Positions 1 through 12,356 of a DNA stretch of 64,000 bases are shown here, piece by piece. Source of the stretch: Gadus chalcogrammus (taxonomy: Eukaryota > Chordata > Actinopteri > Gadiformes > Gadidae); the NCBI RefSeq assembly GCF_026213295.1, contig NC_079412.1:9344454-9408453 (forward strand), given 5' to 3'. The notes beneath the pieces are model-generated. The model saw only the letters and a list, made by a program, of their open reading frames with translations. It was not told the origin of the DNA and did no database searches. Every line of letters starts with the position of its first letter. Positions within the stretch are counted from its first letter, which is position 1. Made by a program: the position numbers and the translations under genes.

Positions 1-660
1 TATTGGGGGGGACTCCTCTATTGGAGGTTATCCCAGAACTCTTCTAATAAGAATCCCCAGGCCTGGATAACCCCGGATTTCTGTGGACGAGCGGTATGCA
101 CGCTATGGACAACTTTAAAGGCTAACCGTTCATGATGTGGAGTCTAGCTATTTTAAGATCACTGTGTAACTGCCGTACAGGGATCTGGTTGATGCAAGAC
201 CTCTGGGTTGGTGCCCTTTTGTAGGCTTCTAGTTTCTGGAATCCGGCTTTCCTAATTGTCGAATACAAGATAATGCATTCATATTGTGGTACGATATTAT
301 ATCTATTGCAATCGCTCCAACGGAGGCAATAGTTGACCTTTGAACATTTCACGCAGTGTTTATTCGTATGTAGTAGCTGATTATAGCAGAATTTAAGCCA
401 TGTAGATTTAGTATTCGCAAAAAACGTATTAAAATTGTGTCTACCGCAGTTGAGCTAACTCCCTCCTTGGGCACCGTTTAAAACCATGTGCACCATTTAT
501 TAATTCAACATATTATTCTAGCAGTTGAACCCCGTGTCTATTTGAACCAGCCTGGTTCTCTACCTGTCTTGCTACACAAAACGCATGTTGAATAGACAGA
601 AGGGCTCAGCAACCTGAAAAAAATAATTACTCTCAGTGTTTGGCATTCGTTCTTATACTG
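1..660. other. AT-rich stretch with no recognised gene
   Basis: No conserved protein, splice structure or RNA gene was recognised here. The short open frame on the minus strand at 122-352 has no domain that I know. A segment near 440-495 recurs in diverged form near 7,690-7,745, so at least part of this stretch is dispersed repeat DNA. Confidence 0.5.
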
Positions 661-666
661 CCATTT

Positions 667-950
667 CCTGGAGAGAGAAAGAATTAAGATCAATGCAGAG
701 AAGTAAAAAGATGAGTGTTTGGCAACTATAATGCTTGTGTTGCCACCTCCTAAAGAGAAAAGAGAATTAATATTTTATGCACAGAAGTAAAATGATGATG
801 ATGGGCAACCGATCGTTGTGTTGCCACTCCCTGATTAGAAAAGAGAATATTTGTAGTAATGTTAACGATTAAAATGATGAATGTCGGGCATCCATTACTG
901 CTCGGGTTGCCAAGGCCTGACGAGAAAAGAGAACAAATTTATTACAAATG
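667..950. repeat. Degenerate tandem repeat, about 82-bp unit, four copies
   Basis: A block beginning CCTGGAGAGAGAAAGA or CCTGACGAGAAAAGAGAA recurs at about 667, 749, 830 and 916, a spacing of 81-86 bp. Each block carries a GAAGTAAAA-like stretch and a GTTGCCA stretch. A related single block appears near 7,740-7,795, so the unit also exists as a dispersed repeat. Confidence 0.65.
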
Positions 951-1299
951 CAAGAGATCGGCTACTTGGAAAGTTGGGGGGACGTCTAGTTGGGACTCAT
1001 AATAGTTATATACTTGTGGTACATTTGGAATAATCTCGTGTTAACGAGTAGGCGGCACTACCAAGAACTACAAATATGGCTGCGGTGCATACTACATACG
1101 TATCAGCCGACTACAGAAACTTCTGAGTTCTATCTGTCCGGCTGAACACTGTGGTACCTTATGGCATAAGGCTACCACTTAACCGCATTTTGCGCTCTCA
1201 GTACACTTTCTCCGCGCTGTGTGTACATGTATATATACATAGATAGTCCTATATGTTCCTTGGATGATAAGGGGAACTACAAATAAAAGTTATCGTTGT

Positions 1300-1790
1300 T
1301 AAAAATAGCGACACAGAGAGATGTGTCGTGGGAGAGGCTGGGGGGTGGTCTTTATGATGAGGGTTTAGAGGGAGGAAGATTGGTGGTGGGGGATGGGGTT
1401 CATTAAGACAGTGGAGGAGGAGATTGGAACTCTCGTTAATGTTCTTTGGGCTCGATCTTCACAGAGACCGATAGTGGAGGACCTTACCTCGCACCCATAA
1501 CCATGAACAATCGTTAACTACAAGTACTCAAAACGACGCCAGTGGGGCATTAAAGACAAAGCTATTCTGTGGGGGGGGTGGGAGATAGGGACTAAAGGAT
1601 GGGGAAGGAATTTAAAGGGTGAGGGAGGGCCTACCTTTAGACAGGCAGGCAGACAGAGAGAAAGAGCGAGGAATTGGGAGTTACAAGATTGTACAACGTT
1701 AATTACTCTTCAATATTCCGTATTGAATCTGTGGAACAACCTTCCTGGTTGCCCAAAAGCAATATGTCTGTACAAACAAAGTGGAGAGAG
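1300..1790. repeat. Purine-rich dispersed repeat, no gene
   Basis: The stretch is G/A-rich. The part around 1,430-1,545 (AACTCTCGTTAAT, GACCGATAGTGGAGG, CAATCGTTAAC) is matched in diverged form at 8,470-8,590. This shows a dispersed repeat shared by the two ends of the gene-free left flank. No coding signature was seen. Confidence 0.5.
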
Positions 1791-2400
1791 AGTGAGTGAG
1801 TGAGTGAGTGAGTGAGTGAGTGAGTGAGGAAGAGGAAGAGGGAGCGGGGGAGAGAGAGCGAGAGAGATCTGCTATTCCAGGTCAGAGGTCATGCAGTCTT
1901 AACAAAAGACTGACCATTCAGACCCTACTGACTTGCAGGAGAGAGAGAGAGAGAGATGAGAGAGATGAGAGGGTGAGAGAGAGAGAGTGGGGGGGAGAGG
2001 GAGAGAGGGGGAGAGAGAGCGAGAGATCTGCTTTTGTCCCAGGTCAGAGATCATGCAGTCTTAACAAAAGACCTACCATTGCAGACCCTACTGACTTGTA
2101 GGAGAGAGAGAGATGAGAGAGATGAGAGGGTGAGAGAGAGGGGGGGAGAGGGAGAGAGGGGGAGAGGGGGAGAGAGAGAGAGACAGAGATCTGCTTTTGT
2201 CCCAGGTCAGAGATCATGCAGTCTTAACAAAAGACTTACCATTGCAGACCCTACCTATTTGCAGAAGAGAGAGAGTGAGTGAGTGAGTATCAAAGTGAGT
2301 GAGTGAGTGAGTGAGTGAGAGAGAGAGGAAGAGGAAGAGGGAGCGGGGGAGAGAGCGAGAGAGACAGTGAGTGAGTGAGAGAGAGGGGGAGGTTAGGTGG
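1790..2400. repeat. GAGT/GA microsatellite with interleaved 70-bp minisatellite unit
   Basis: GTGA and GAGA runs alternate with a unit beginning TCTGCTTTTGTCCCAGGTCA and containing ATGCAGTCTTAACAAAAGAC. Copies start at about 1,868, 2,027 and 2,190, with a further copy at 3,248. The open frames rich in Arg and Glu that cross this region are repeat translations and not genes. Confidence 0.85.
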
Positions 2401-2534
2401 GGGTGGGGGTCGCGGCACAGGGGCTGCGAAGTACTAAGAGTGTTTGGGTTTTTCGGAATTCACAACTTATTTATCGATAAAGAAACTTTTCTTGATTTCT
2501 ATCTGAACGACAAAAGGCAGTGATAACCTATTAC

Positions 2535-2885
2535 TATATCCAACACTTAAAGGACCAAGCACACACTATTCGCACGTCGTGCTGTGAGTGTACCCGTCAA
2601 TAAACAGTATTCAATGGGATGGGGACAGGGATCTGCAACAGGACCTGCGGAGAGGGTGGAGATAAGGTGGAGAAGTGAAAAAATAAAAAGGGGTGGGGGT
2701 CGCGGCACAGGGGCTATATCCAACACTTGAATGACCAAGCACACACTATTCGCACGTCGTGCTGTGAGTGTACCCGTCAATAAACAAGTATTCAATGGGA
2801 TGGGGACAGGGATCTGCAACAGGACCTGCGGAGAGGGTGGCGTTAAGATGGAGAAGTGAAAAAATAAAAAGGGGTGGGGGTCTTT
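2535..2885. repeat. Two-copy tandem repeat, 180-bp period
   Basis: The block beginning TATATCCAACACTT starts at 2,535 and again at 2,715. Both copies contain CACACACTATTCGCACGTCG and end in a GGGGTGGGGGTC stretch. The copies differ at a few positions, so the duplication is not brand new. Confidence 0.85.
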
Positions 2886-2889
2886 TACT

Positions 2890-3180
2890 CCAGGACCTGC
2901 GGAGAGAGATCAAAGGGGTGTGAAGGGGGTTTACAATAGGATGTGGGGACAAGGACAGAAGGGTGGGGAGGGGGGGGTGAGTTTACGATAGGATATGGGA
3001 TATTGGGACAAAGGATGGGGAGAGGGGGGTGAGTTTACGACCAGATCTATAGAGACTGAGACAGAAGGGTTGGGGTTATCAAAGGAGTTTACGACCGGAT
3101 CTGTAGAGACAGAGACAGAAGGGTTGGGGTTATCAAAGGGGTTTTCTAGGATATGGGAGAAAAAGTACAACAACTATTCG
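2890..3180. repeat. G-rich short tandem repeats
   Basis: A unit of about 60-65 bp containing GAGTTTACGACC, GAGACAGA and GGGTTGGGGTTATCAAAGG is repeated at about 3,030 and 3,088. Related GGGACAAAGG stretches recur at 8,130-8,265. It looks like a minisatellite with no gene. Confidence 0.65.
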
Positions 3181-3317
3181 AGTTGTTCCAGTCCTACCGG
3201 ACTGCGCAACCAGGCCACAAGATAGCACCGGCACCGAGAGAGAGAGATCTGCTTTTGCCTAGGTCAGAGGTTATGCAGTCTTAACAAAAGACTGACCATT
3301 CATCTCCTACCGACTTG

Positions 3318-4420
<1,103 letters not shown>

Positions 4421-4777
4421 AGATACTTTATTTGTATAAAGTATTTTCGGTATGGTAAACTGATGCTCTGAAGTTAAGAGAGATTGAAGATGTGCCTTAG
4501 CACGTGCGAGAGTGTTCTCCTAGCTGGTCCAAGACACTAACCCACCGATGTCCTAGCGCTGCCTGGAGAGTTCTACCTGTCTCCAAGATGTGGAGGCTTT
4601 CTTATGGACTCGGAGGACCGGAAGACTTGGAGAAAACCGGTGGGACGTAATCCTCGGTTTTCCTCGCTTGGTCTGTGGTGCTGCCCTCTGTGGATAAAGT
4701 ATCTATTGCAGCCTTCAGTAAGGCTCCCCTTGTGGCTATGTATGGTATTTACGGCTAATATGTTTGGTCTTCATTGG

Positions 4778-4817
4778 GTCTATGTGTGGGTAGCTTAGAT
4801 TCTTAAAATACGTAACA
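4778..4817. repeat. Repeat terminus ending in TACGTAACA, copy 1
   Basis: A 40-bp sequence containing GGGTAGCTTAGATTCTTAAA and ending ACGTAACA occurs three times, at 4,778-4,817, 5,530-5,569 and 8,881-8,920. Read from the other strand it begins TGTTACG, as an LTR might. Material upstream of copies 1 and 2 (about 4,425-4,530 and 5,165-5,270) is also loosely similar. It may be the end of an old retrotransposon LTR, but no internal retroelement region was recognised. Confidence 0.45.
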
Positions 4818-5031
4818 GGGGGAAGGAACTTTGGCTTTGACTCCCTCAAGAACATGAACCACAACAAGGAGGAGAAAGGGATCTTTGCCGGGCAGCGCTT
4901 ATGCACCTCCGCCTCCGGCGGTGGTCCCTCAGCGGGGCTCAAGCGGGAGACATTCGCCGCCAACAATCCCTTTCTCCTCCATGTCGTGGTTCATGTTCTT
5001 GAGGGAGTCAAAGCCAAAGTTCCTTCCCCCC
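4818..5031. repeat. Foldback MITE with long inverted arms
   Basis: The left arm begins GGGGGAAGGAACTTTGGC and the right arm ends GCCAAAGTTCCTTCCCCCC. The arms match over about 60 bp around GACTCCCTCAAGAACATGAA. The right-hand part recurs near 9,205-9,300 and 17,960-18,065, so this is a family with at least three members here. Confidence 0.8.
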
Positions 5032-5529
5032 AATTCATTCTCAACCTTGGCTGAGATAACCCCCAATACGAGTCTCGTTGTAGAAATACCAGAGACGAGA
5101 GTCCGACGTGTTATGCGTGTTGCATATTCTCGAAGAAAGTTGTCCAATCCCGGGTTGCTTTAACACTTCATTTATTATAAAGTCGTCGGCATGTTTCGGC
5201 ATGGTAAGTGAAGCTATACGGAGGGAATTCTAGGAATCGTGTAGAACACGTGTGAGAGATAATAACTCTGGCTACTTCCAGCCACGGGCAGAGGGCCGTG
5301 ACTGTCCGCGGGGGTCGCTGAAAATCTCTCTCTGTGTGGCCCCTTCCCCTAGTGTGCACAGGTAAGGGACCGTCAAGTGGGCGCGGCCTAGTGGGCGTGG
5401 CCGGGGTGCCGTAGTGGCTTCGGCTTCTTCATATATTTAAAAGGCTGGAGCAGCCTCCAATAAGCTCTTGCTCCCCTTGTGGCTTTGTATAGTATTTACG
5501 GCTTATATGTTTGGTCCTGCTTCATTTTG

Positions 5530-5569
5530 GTCTATGTGTGGGTAGCTTAGATTCTTAAAATACGTAACA
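5530..5569. repeat. Repeat terminus ending in TACGTAACA, copy 2
   Basis: Second copy of the 40-bp terminus described at 4,778. It is followed at once by TCCCTCCTTG and a near-palindrome. Confidence 0.5.
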
Positions 5570-7250
5570 ATCCCTCCTTGGTCATCTTAGATGACCATAA
5601 AATAATATTTTAAATCCTAAACACCATTTACCACACCGAAAACATAGTCAAATTAGGATCAATCATCAACACCATCAACCGTGTGGGAAACTCTTGAATA
5701 GAGGAAAAAACCACAACGCGCTCATAATACTGAGACGACATTCACCTTGTGGGTCTCGTTGGGAATACAGGTCATTATTTAACAATACAACAATGAACAT
5801 AAATCTTGTTATCATACAATCACATGGCCAAACAGCACACAAACAAAACTATTCATAGAAATCCTGAGCCAATACTTTTGGTCATGTGCTACAAGGCCAT
5901 ACAATTTTCATCATGTGCAAAAGTAAAGTAAAAATTGGTAGTCATAATACAATTTTAAAAAATTCAAGATTATTGATAGCCTAGCATGGATTCGGGTGGT
6001 TCAGGTGATCTTCGTGCATTGGTTCGCTGTTGCATGTGGGTGGTTTTGGGCGATGTTATTATCGTAGTCATTGCTTCTTCTGTCGCCGTCGGGACTGTAA
6101 TTCATGAACCCAAGACTCGTCCCTCCTTGTCAAGGGTTCAGCTCAGAGAGGTTACTTTTACATCATGGGAGCCTCCAAACAGGTTCTCCGTCGTCATCGT
6201 GTCAGCAACAGGTGGCCTGTAAACAACCGTCTCAAAGATCAACAGTACCATTATCAATGCAGCGATTCAGAAATAACGGGTTGCACTCGCAACCAAGCAA
6301 CACTACACAATAACAAACACAACTCGTCTTGGTGGTTCAATAATCAATTATTCAAGTAAATTCAGGATATTGATTATTTTAGACACAGGTGATTCTACTA
6401 GAATAGTATCGGTGTTGACTATTCTACATATTACAGCTGGATAGGGTCGGGCCCCTCAGGTAATGTAAGCCTGAATGGCACTTGCCACTTCTGTAGCGCC
6501 CACTGCTGTGGTGATCAGCAGATGCAGTAGCCCTCGTGCGCAGGGAATACAACGGCAGCCGGTGACAATTAACACGGTCTCTGCATTTATTCCCGCAACG
6601 GGCACTTACTGGATTCTGCCTTTCCACCTCCCAAACATATTCTCCATCCATCCTGTGAAAGGGTCATTAATGCCGGAGTTCTCTGCCAATTCTAACCTGA
6701 GGGATTGTAATCATACCAGCGCCCTGGCCACCAACCCATCCGGAGCAATTCAAATCCTGCTGTTATTTGATCTCCTCATGTGACTGTTAGTCCTTGCTCG
6801 GCGGTGGTAGTTTGTAGGCTCCGGGTGTGTCTGCATCTGGTTCTGGAACTTTTGTTTCTATTGCAGAAATACGAACTCATGTACAGCAGTTAGTTGTTCA
6901 AAAACATATTTCCATGAATTCTAATTTTAATTGTTTTACAGTATCTACTTTGATTTAATTTCACACTACATCCCTCCTTGCGCATGGCTTCAGCCATGCG
7001 CATTGAATGACAACCAAAGCTAACAACACCGTAGTGCAACCAAGTTGCTATAACCAAAAATATGTAAAAGGGAAATAACAATGTTAAAATTTGAATGTTC
7101 AATATCACTTCTGTGTTAACCGTATCTCATAATAACAGTTACCTTCATCATACTACCTGATTGTCCTACACTAACTATGTATATTGGATGACCTAATCTT
7201 CATTTATTCTACCTATTGCTCGCATTTGATGTTGTCCACACTTTGATTCA
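5570..7250. other. Region without a recognised gene; short hairpins
   Basis: Two frames of 78 and 102 codons (5,986-6,222 and 6,475-6,783, + strand) show no domain I recognise. A perfect 10-bp stem with a 2-nt loop lies at 6,980-7,001 and a near-palindrome at 5,580-5,596. Both follow the word TCCCTCCTTG. I cannot assign this stretch to a known element. Confidence 0.4.
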
Positions 7251-7257
7251 CTCCTAT

Positions 7258-7487
7258 GTAAATAATACCTATGGTGGTCCCGGCTTAACTTCGGGACATT
7301 CACCATTTACCTTATGGTGGACCGGCTTAACTTCAGTCCTTCACCATTTAAATAATACCTATGGTGGTCCCGGCTTAACTTCGGGACATTCACCATTTAC
7401 CTTATGGTGGACCGGCTTAACTTCAGTCCTTCACCATTTAAATAATACCTATGGTGGTCCCGGCTTAACTTCGGGACATTCACCATT
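7258..7487. repeat. 90-bp tandem repeat, 2.5 copies
   Basis: Units begin AATAATACCTATGGTGG at about 7,260, 7,350 and 7,440. Each contains two related halves, GGTCCCGGCTTAACTTCGGG and GGACCGGCTTAACTTCAGTC. Because 90 is divisible by 3, the array keeps an open frame, but the protein is only repeat translation. A related single unit lies at 3,915-3,970. Confidence 0.95.
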
Positions 7488-8124
7488 TAATCTAGTTTTT
7501 TGTTGGTCAACATCAAATCGATACATTAATTCAACCTTCTGCTAAACTAGGTAGAATAAAGAGTCATCCAAACTTACAACAATTATGCACATCTGGGTAT
7601 TAAATATATGGTGATATTCTATAAACAAAACAAAAACTGAACCTAAAAGAAAAATTCAGGAGTTATCGGTTGAAACAAATGTTATTGTAATTGAACTACA
7701 GCAGTTGAGCTAACTCCCGCCTTGGGCACCGGTTAAAACCATGAATGCCGGGCATCCATCACTGCTTGGGTTGCAAAGGCCTGAAGAGGAAGAACAAATT
7801 TAGTGCACATGTGAACATTTACAGATCGTTTAAACTATTAATGTTGGTGAATATCAACTAGGGAGTGGCTCTCTGTACTTCAGCACCCAGACACACAGAC
7901 CCTCAAATATACAAACACTTAACTAAATGTACATCTTGGGTCCAACACATGGCTAGGTGTGAGGGTGTGAGGGGGCAAGGGGAAGAAAGAACAATAAGAC
8001 AAGAACCTCAACCCAACCAACAACAGCGAGACCACTTGCCTCTCTATTATTAGTTAAATCGAAGCCCCCGTCCCACCGTTCCCGATCTTCTTTAAGCAAT
8101 ATGAATAAGGAAGGGTAGGGGAAG

Positions 8125-8265
8125 AGAAAGTTTGCAGGGACAAAGGGTGGGGAGGGGGGGATCTGACGACCGGATTTGGGACAAAGGGATGGGGGGGGGG
8201 GGGGGGGGTCTGACGACCGGACCTGGAGGACTGGGACAAAGGGTGGGGGGGGGGGGGGGGGGTAC
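8125..8265. repeat. G-rich minisatellite with poly-G runs
   Basis: Units of about 50 bp carrying GGGACAAAGG, a long G run and TCTGACGACCGGA are repeated three times. The two longest G runs are about 17-18 bases. These runs are prone to sequencing error and could form G-quadruplexes. Confidence 0.85.
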
Positions 8266-8269
8266 ACGT

Positions 8270-8880
8270 GTGTAGGGGGACTGGAGGGTCTTTTACCTTA
8301 ATAATTCATCGTCTTTAATAACAAAATACCAACAGACTTGAATTTAAAATGAAGCATGCAGTCTAGGGTGGCATTTAGCGGATCGGCAGATAAGATAGTA
8401 TGCACTCCGAACGTCCGCTATGGTGCTACTGCTTAGGAACACAGATCGTGCCGGCCTCAGCGGAGAAGTGAAAGATAACTCTCGTTAATATACTATTTTG
8501 GCCCGATCTATACTAGACCGATAGTGGAGGGCTTCACCTCTCAACCAGTACCAAGAATGATTGTTAACGACGAGTACTAAAAACAACTCAAGTGTGAAGA
8601 AAGGGGGAGGTTGGGCCTTCAGTGTTCCTTGCAACCGTTGATCTACACGTGTTGTTATGCTAGGCCTCTGGAGCAGTACGATCGGCCGGTGTCTAAAACA
8701 AACTTACACCTAATTGTTCTTATAACCAATCCTATTTCAGATTAAATCTTTAAGACAATGAGTTCTACTTACCTCAGACGTGTGTGGCCTGTTGAAGTTG
8801 TTTTAGCGTCGCGCCCGCCGGGATTTCTCGGGACTTTCTTCCAAACGTCAGGGTCACCATCTGTTGCATAGTTCATTTTG
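8270..8880. other. Dispersed repeat DNA, no gene
   Basis: The stretch around 8,470-8,590 is a diverged copy of 1,430-1,545. No exon or RNA gene was recognised. Confidence 0.45.
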
Positions 8881-8920
8881 GTCTATGTGTGGGTAGCTTA
8901 GATTCTTAAAATACGTAACA
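8881..8920. repeat. Repeat terminus ending in TACGTAACA, copy 3
   Basis: Third copy of the 40-bp terminus seen at 4,778 and 5,530. Confidence 0.5.
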
Positions 8921-8987
8921 TGCGCCATCACACCAACAGCAGAACGGTATCCAAATATCAAGGAAGTGTACAACACTTGCGTTACAG

Positions 8988-9531
8988 TCCTGGAGCTCTA
9001 TATCTAAATAATATCATATAATACATAGATATCTATATCATATAACATATTGTGTGCGCCTCCAGACGATATTATGAATCACAAACGACTTTGTCGGGTT
9101 CTGCGACGTCTCTGGTTCTTCCACTTTCACATCAACCTGAAGTCGACTGAACCGCGCGCTGCCGGCTGCCCGCTGCCGGGCGATGGTGCCTCGCGGCAAC
9201 CGGCGGCATGTCGCAGTTCATGTACTTCAGCGAGTCAAACCAAAGTTCCTTTCCCCCAATTCCTTCTCAACCATGGCTCAGATAACCCCCACGACAGTCT
9301 CGTTGTGGAAATACAAGACACGTCAAAGAACCGACAAGAAACACTTGCGTTACAGTGTGTGTATTCACATTGATGTGGACGTTGAAGAACCAGGAACGTC
9401 GGAGAACCCAACGCGGTCGTTTGAGATTCATAATATCGGCTCACACAGCTTTTGGCCGTGATAATATATATTATATGATATAGATATCTGTGTAGGCTAT
9501 ATGATAATATTTAGATATAGAGCTCCAGGAC
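8988..9531. mobile_element. Foldback MITE, about 544 bp
   Basis: Left end TCCTGGAGCTCTATATCTA and right end TAGATATAGAGCTCCAGGA are inverted copies. Inner arms continue through AT-rich ATAATATCATATAATA-like sequence and through TCTGGTTCTTCCACTTTCAC / TGAAGAACCAGGAACGTC. The middle carries the CAAAGTTCCTTTCCCCC motif shared with 4,818-5,031. No transposase frame was seen, so it would be non-autonomous. Confidence 0.75.
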
Positions 9532-9539
9532 TCCCGTGT

Positions 9540-10290
9540 GTTCTAGAATATTTACAGAACACGGCTAAAGGCTGTGTGCGCCTGCCATTGCGATACATCC
9601 ACTGTAAACAGAGCGCATGGTACCGCACGTGGCTGCAAGCTGCTCAGGGCCACACCCCCACCCTCCTCCTTGACACGCCCACCGAAACAGCGCATTTGGG
9701 GGAAGCTCAATGTACGACTGGCTCGGAGTGGCTGTAACTCTGCACCACGGCTGAATTTCGGGAACGTCTTTGAATACTGTGTTAGTTGCCCACTAATACA
9801 TATTAAAGAATACATAAAATAGCATGTCATGGGACCTTTAAGGAGACCTGGAGCACCGCCTACAGCAGAGGGAAAGACTGTTCACAGGGGAACACAAGAA
9901 GGACGGCAACAGAGAAAGGGAAAGGGACAGGAAGAGCAAGCGGGACCAATACCCAGACCCAAATGGGCTGCACACTGGCTTCATATGGCAGCAATGCCAA
10001 GATTAATGTTGGCGACATCACTCCTGTTAACTTCTGTAGAAATATCTTCCTTTTTATAGAAGTGAATGGTTCGTAATTGTCCATTTTATAAGTTGGTATC
10101 ACCACCGACCGTTTGTGTCTGGATACGATACGAATGAAGGAAATCCACACAGGATCATGAATAGCTTAAAACACGTGTTTATTTACCTGTTATATTTCGA
10201 TCACAATTATTGATAGCCTACATAAAGAAGGATCTTCGCATTAAAATATCTTAAAACGACTACACCAATGTTATATATTTCTTGTGTAGC
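9540..10290. other. Region without a recognised gene
   Basis: Several frames of 76-96 codons exist on both strands but none has a recognisable domain, and no splice-consistent exon was seen. Confidence 0.4.
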
Positions 10291-10299
10291 CTACTTAAA

Positions 10300-10402
10300 G
10301 GGGACATATCATACCAGCAGGTCTGATGTAAGAAGCGGCACATTTTCAAAACGGCTCGTAATGGCTAAAAACACTCACACCTGGGTGGTATGATATGTCC
10401 CC
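10300..10402. mobile_element. Short palindromic MITE (GGGGACATAT ends)
   Basis: GGGGACATATCATACC at the left and GGTATGATATGTCCCC at the right form perfect 16-bp inverted ends of a 103-bp element. A related GGGGACATATGA end begins another element at about 17,335. Confidence 0.8.
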
Positions 10403-10509
10403 TATAAATTATCCCAACCTCTTTGAACCATTTCTAAACTCTGTCCATACTTTTTCAAATGGAAGCGTCCTGGGCCATTCTGTCGAGTATTAACGGCATC
10501 ATCGGCCCT

Positions 10510-12135
10510 TTAAAGGACAAATCCGTTGTGAAATGGATTTGGGATATGTTTGTTATGATAACGAGTTGGAACCTTCGTTTTGGAGCACAAAAAACGCACG
10601 GACGCATTCTTCAGTTGGCTGTTTTTAGCAGATTCTATCAAAACTCTATAAACTTGGAACGATAGGGGCATGTGTTATGGTAAAAACTCAATTGCTATTT
10701 TAAACCACTTAAAAGGCTAGAAGTAGCCCGACACTTCTTTGGTAGTATAACAAGGGTCTTAACATATAAAACGAGGCATTGATAACTTTGTTAGTGCACA
10801 GATTGTTTATTAAAAAGGACATTTTATACACACAATACCATCAGTAGATCACCCGTCGACGCCATCTTGTTTTTAAGACTTGATAGGTAGATTGAGGAAT
10901 ACAGAGATTGTGACATCCGTCAGCAACACGCAAGCTCTGTGTTCGCCAATCTACTTATCGAGTCTTAAAAACAAGATGGCGTCGACGGGTGAACTAGTGA
11001 TGTTATTGTGTGTATAAAATGTCCTTTTTGATAAACAATCTGTGCACTTACAAAGTTACCTTATTCATAAGGTTCACGTGACGTCACTAGCTTTGCGCCG
11101 CCATCTTGACGACCGATCCCACCCACTGACCCACTGATTTCAGTGGTAACTCAGCACCAACAACAACACCTACGACCACAATCAAACAATGAGGATGCAC
11201 TCTTTTATTCTCTTTAGTGCAGGTAATGAAAAGTTCTGAAAGATGGCATATCCATGTAGCTTACTAATGAATAAAATGCATACAAAAAACGTTGACATAT
11301 GACCCACTATGTTCTGCTCCATATACCCAATGTTGACATCGTCTCAGCCAGAGTATTGGTATTAATACCTCATTCATTGTCCAAAATAATCCATAATAAT
11401 TCAAATTGGGTTTTGTTGTCGGTACAAAATGAATCTTGAAGAAAACTCGTCCTAAGCGTCTCCGGCAGAATGATCGACTATGATTTGATGACTGATTTCA
11501 ACGATCAATGATAGTAACCCACCACAAACAGTTCACAAGAAGTCACAAATATATAGTACTTAACTTTGCCCTTATCAGATAAAGATTATTGGTGGCCAAG
11601 TGCCTCACTTTAGCGTCCTTCACCCATCCAGCCACAGCATATTGGTAGGCATCAGTGCTCTTGAATGCTTTCAAGATATCGCCACTGTATGGGGAGGGGT
11701 TGTGGACTAAATAAATATATATGTCATGAAGATTGATTTGAGGCAAGCATACTAATGGACAAAAAAAAACCTAGGGATAACAAATAAGAATCGGAGCCTA
11801 AAATCGATAATATCTCTGTCTTTCTCTAACATTCAGAGGAGCGGTGTGGGCGGCCATACTTGGCGAGATCGGTCGTGCAAATGGCGGCGTTCCAGAAAAC
11901 GTGACGTAGATGAACCGTATGAATTATACTAACAAAGAAGTGTCGGGCTACTTCTAGCCTTTTAAGGGGTTTAAAATAGAGATTTAGTTTTTACCATATC
12001 AAATGCCCCCGTCGTTCCAAGTTTATAGCGTTTTGATAGAAACAGCTAAAATCAGCCGACTTAAGAATGCATCCATGCGCTTTTTTGCACCCACATATCC
12101 CAGATCCATTTTACGCCGGATTTGTCCTTTAGCCC
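10510..12135. mobile_element. Nested palindromic DNA-transposon cluster
   Basis: The outer arms at 10,510-10,752 and 11,923-12,135 are diverged inverted copies (TTAAAGGACAAATCCG against CGGATTTGTCCTTTA, and AGTAGCCCGACACTTCTTT against its complement). Nested between them are a 275-bp palindrome at 10,783-11,059 and an element with ends near 11,064-11,115 and 11,864-11,925. The arms give open frames with a shared GVKWIWDM-like segment in opposite directions. Those frames are repeat-derived. Confidence 0.7.
10783..11059. mobile_element. Near-perfect 275-bp palindrome (foldback MITE)
   Basis: AACTTTGTTAGTGCACAG at the left meets CTGTGCACTTACAAAGTT at the right. The arms continue inward through AAAAAGGACATTTTATACAC and GTCGACGCCATCTTGTTTTT, each with its inverted partner. 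The unpaired centre (about 10,885-10,945) is short. It would extrude as a long hairpin. Confidence 0.9.
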
Positions 12136-12187
12136 GTAACATTCAGAAACTTTGGGACATACAGAGAGTGTTTCCCAAAGTTTCTGA

Positions 12188-12356
12188 ATGGTCGATGTGC
12201 AAATAAGTGGTGACTGGACTGACAGGAAGCAGTCCTTATATGTGGATGTTGCAGGAGAAATTATGTACTGTGGTTTTAAGGCCAAGCCTACCTTATGACC
12301 ACAAATAAGGACTTCTTCCTGTCAGTCCTGTCACCACTTATTTGCACATCGACCAT
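12188..12356. repeat. Long stem-loop upstream of gene A
   Basis: The arm from 12,188 (ATGGTCGATGTGCAAATAAG) is inverted at 12,301-12,356 (CTTATTTGCACATCGACCAT), about 50 bp per arm, around a loop that contains GAGAAATTATGTACTGTGG. The loop and right arm are conserved upstream of gene B (38,716-38,800 and 39,194-39,240). The left arm is absent there, so the stem is specific to gene A. A smaller palindrome lies just before it at 12,140-12,187. Confidence 0.8.

Noticed and set aside
1820..2282. Arg/Glu-rich frames that resemble RS-type proteins
   Set aside because: Pure translation of GA-rich microsatellite and a repeated 70-bp unit.
6475..6783. 102-codon frame as a possible gene
   Set aside because: No domain, no homologue I recognise, and a comparable frame on the opposite strand.
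7258..7487. CRISPR-like array
   Set aside because: Units are contiguous tandem copies without unique spacers, in a eukaryotic context.
7216..7545. Protein with 30-residue repeats
   Set aside because: The frame exists only because a 90-bp tandem repeat is divisible by three. There is no start context, splice site or known repeat-domain signature.
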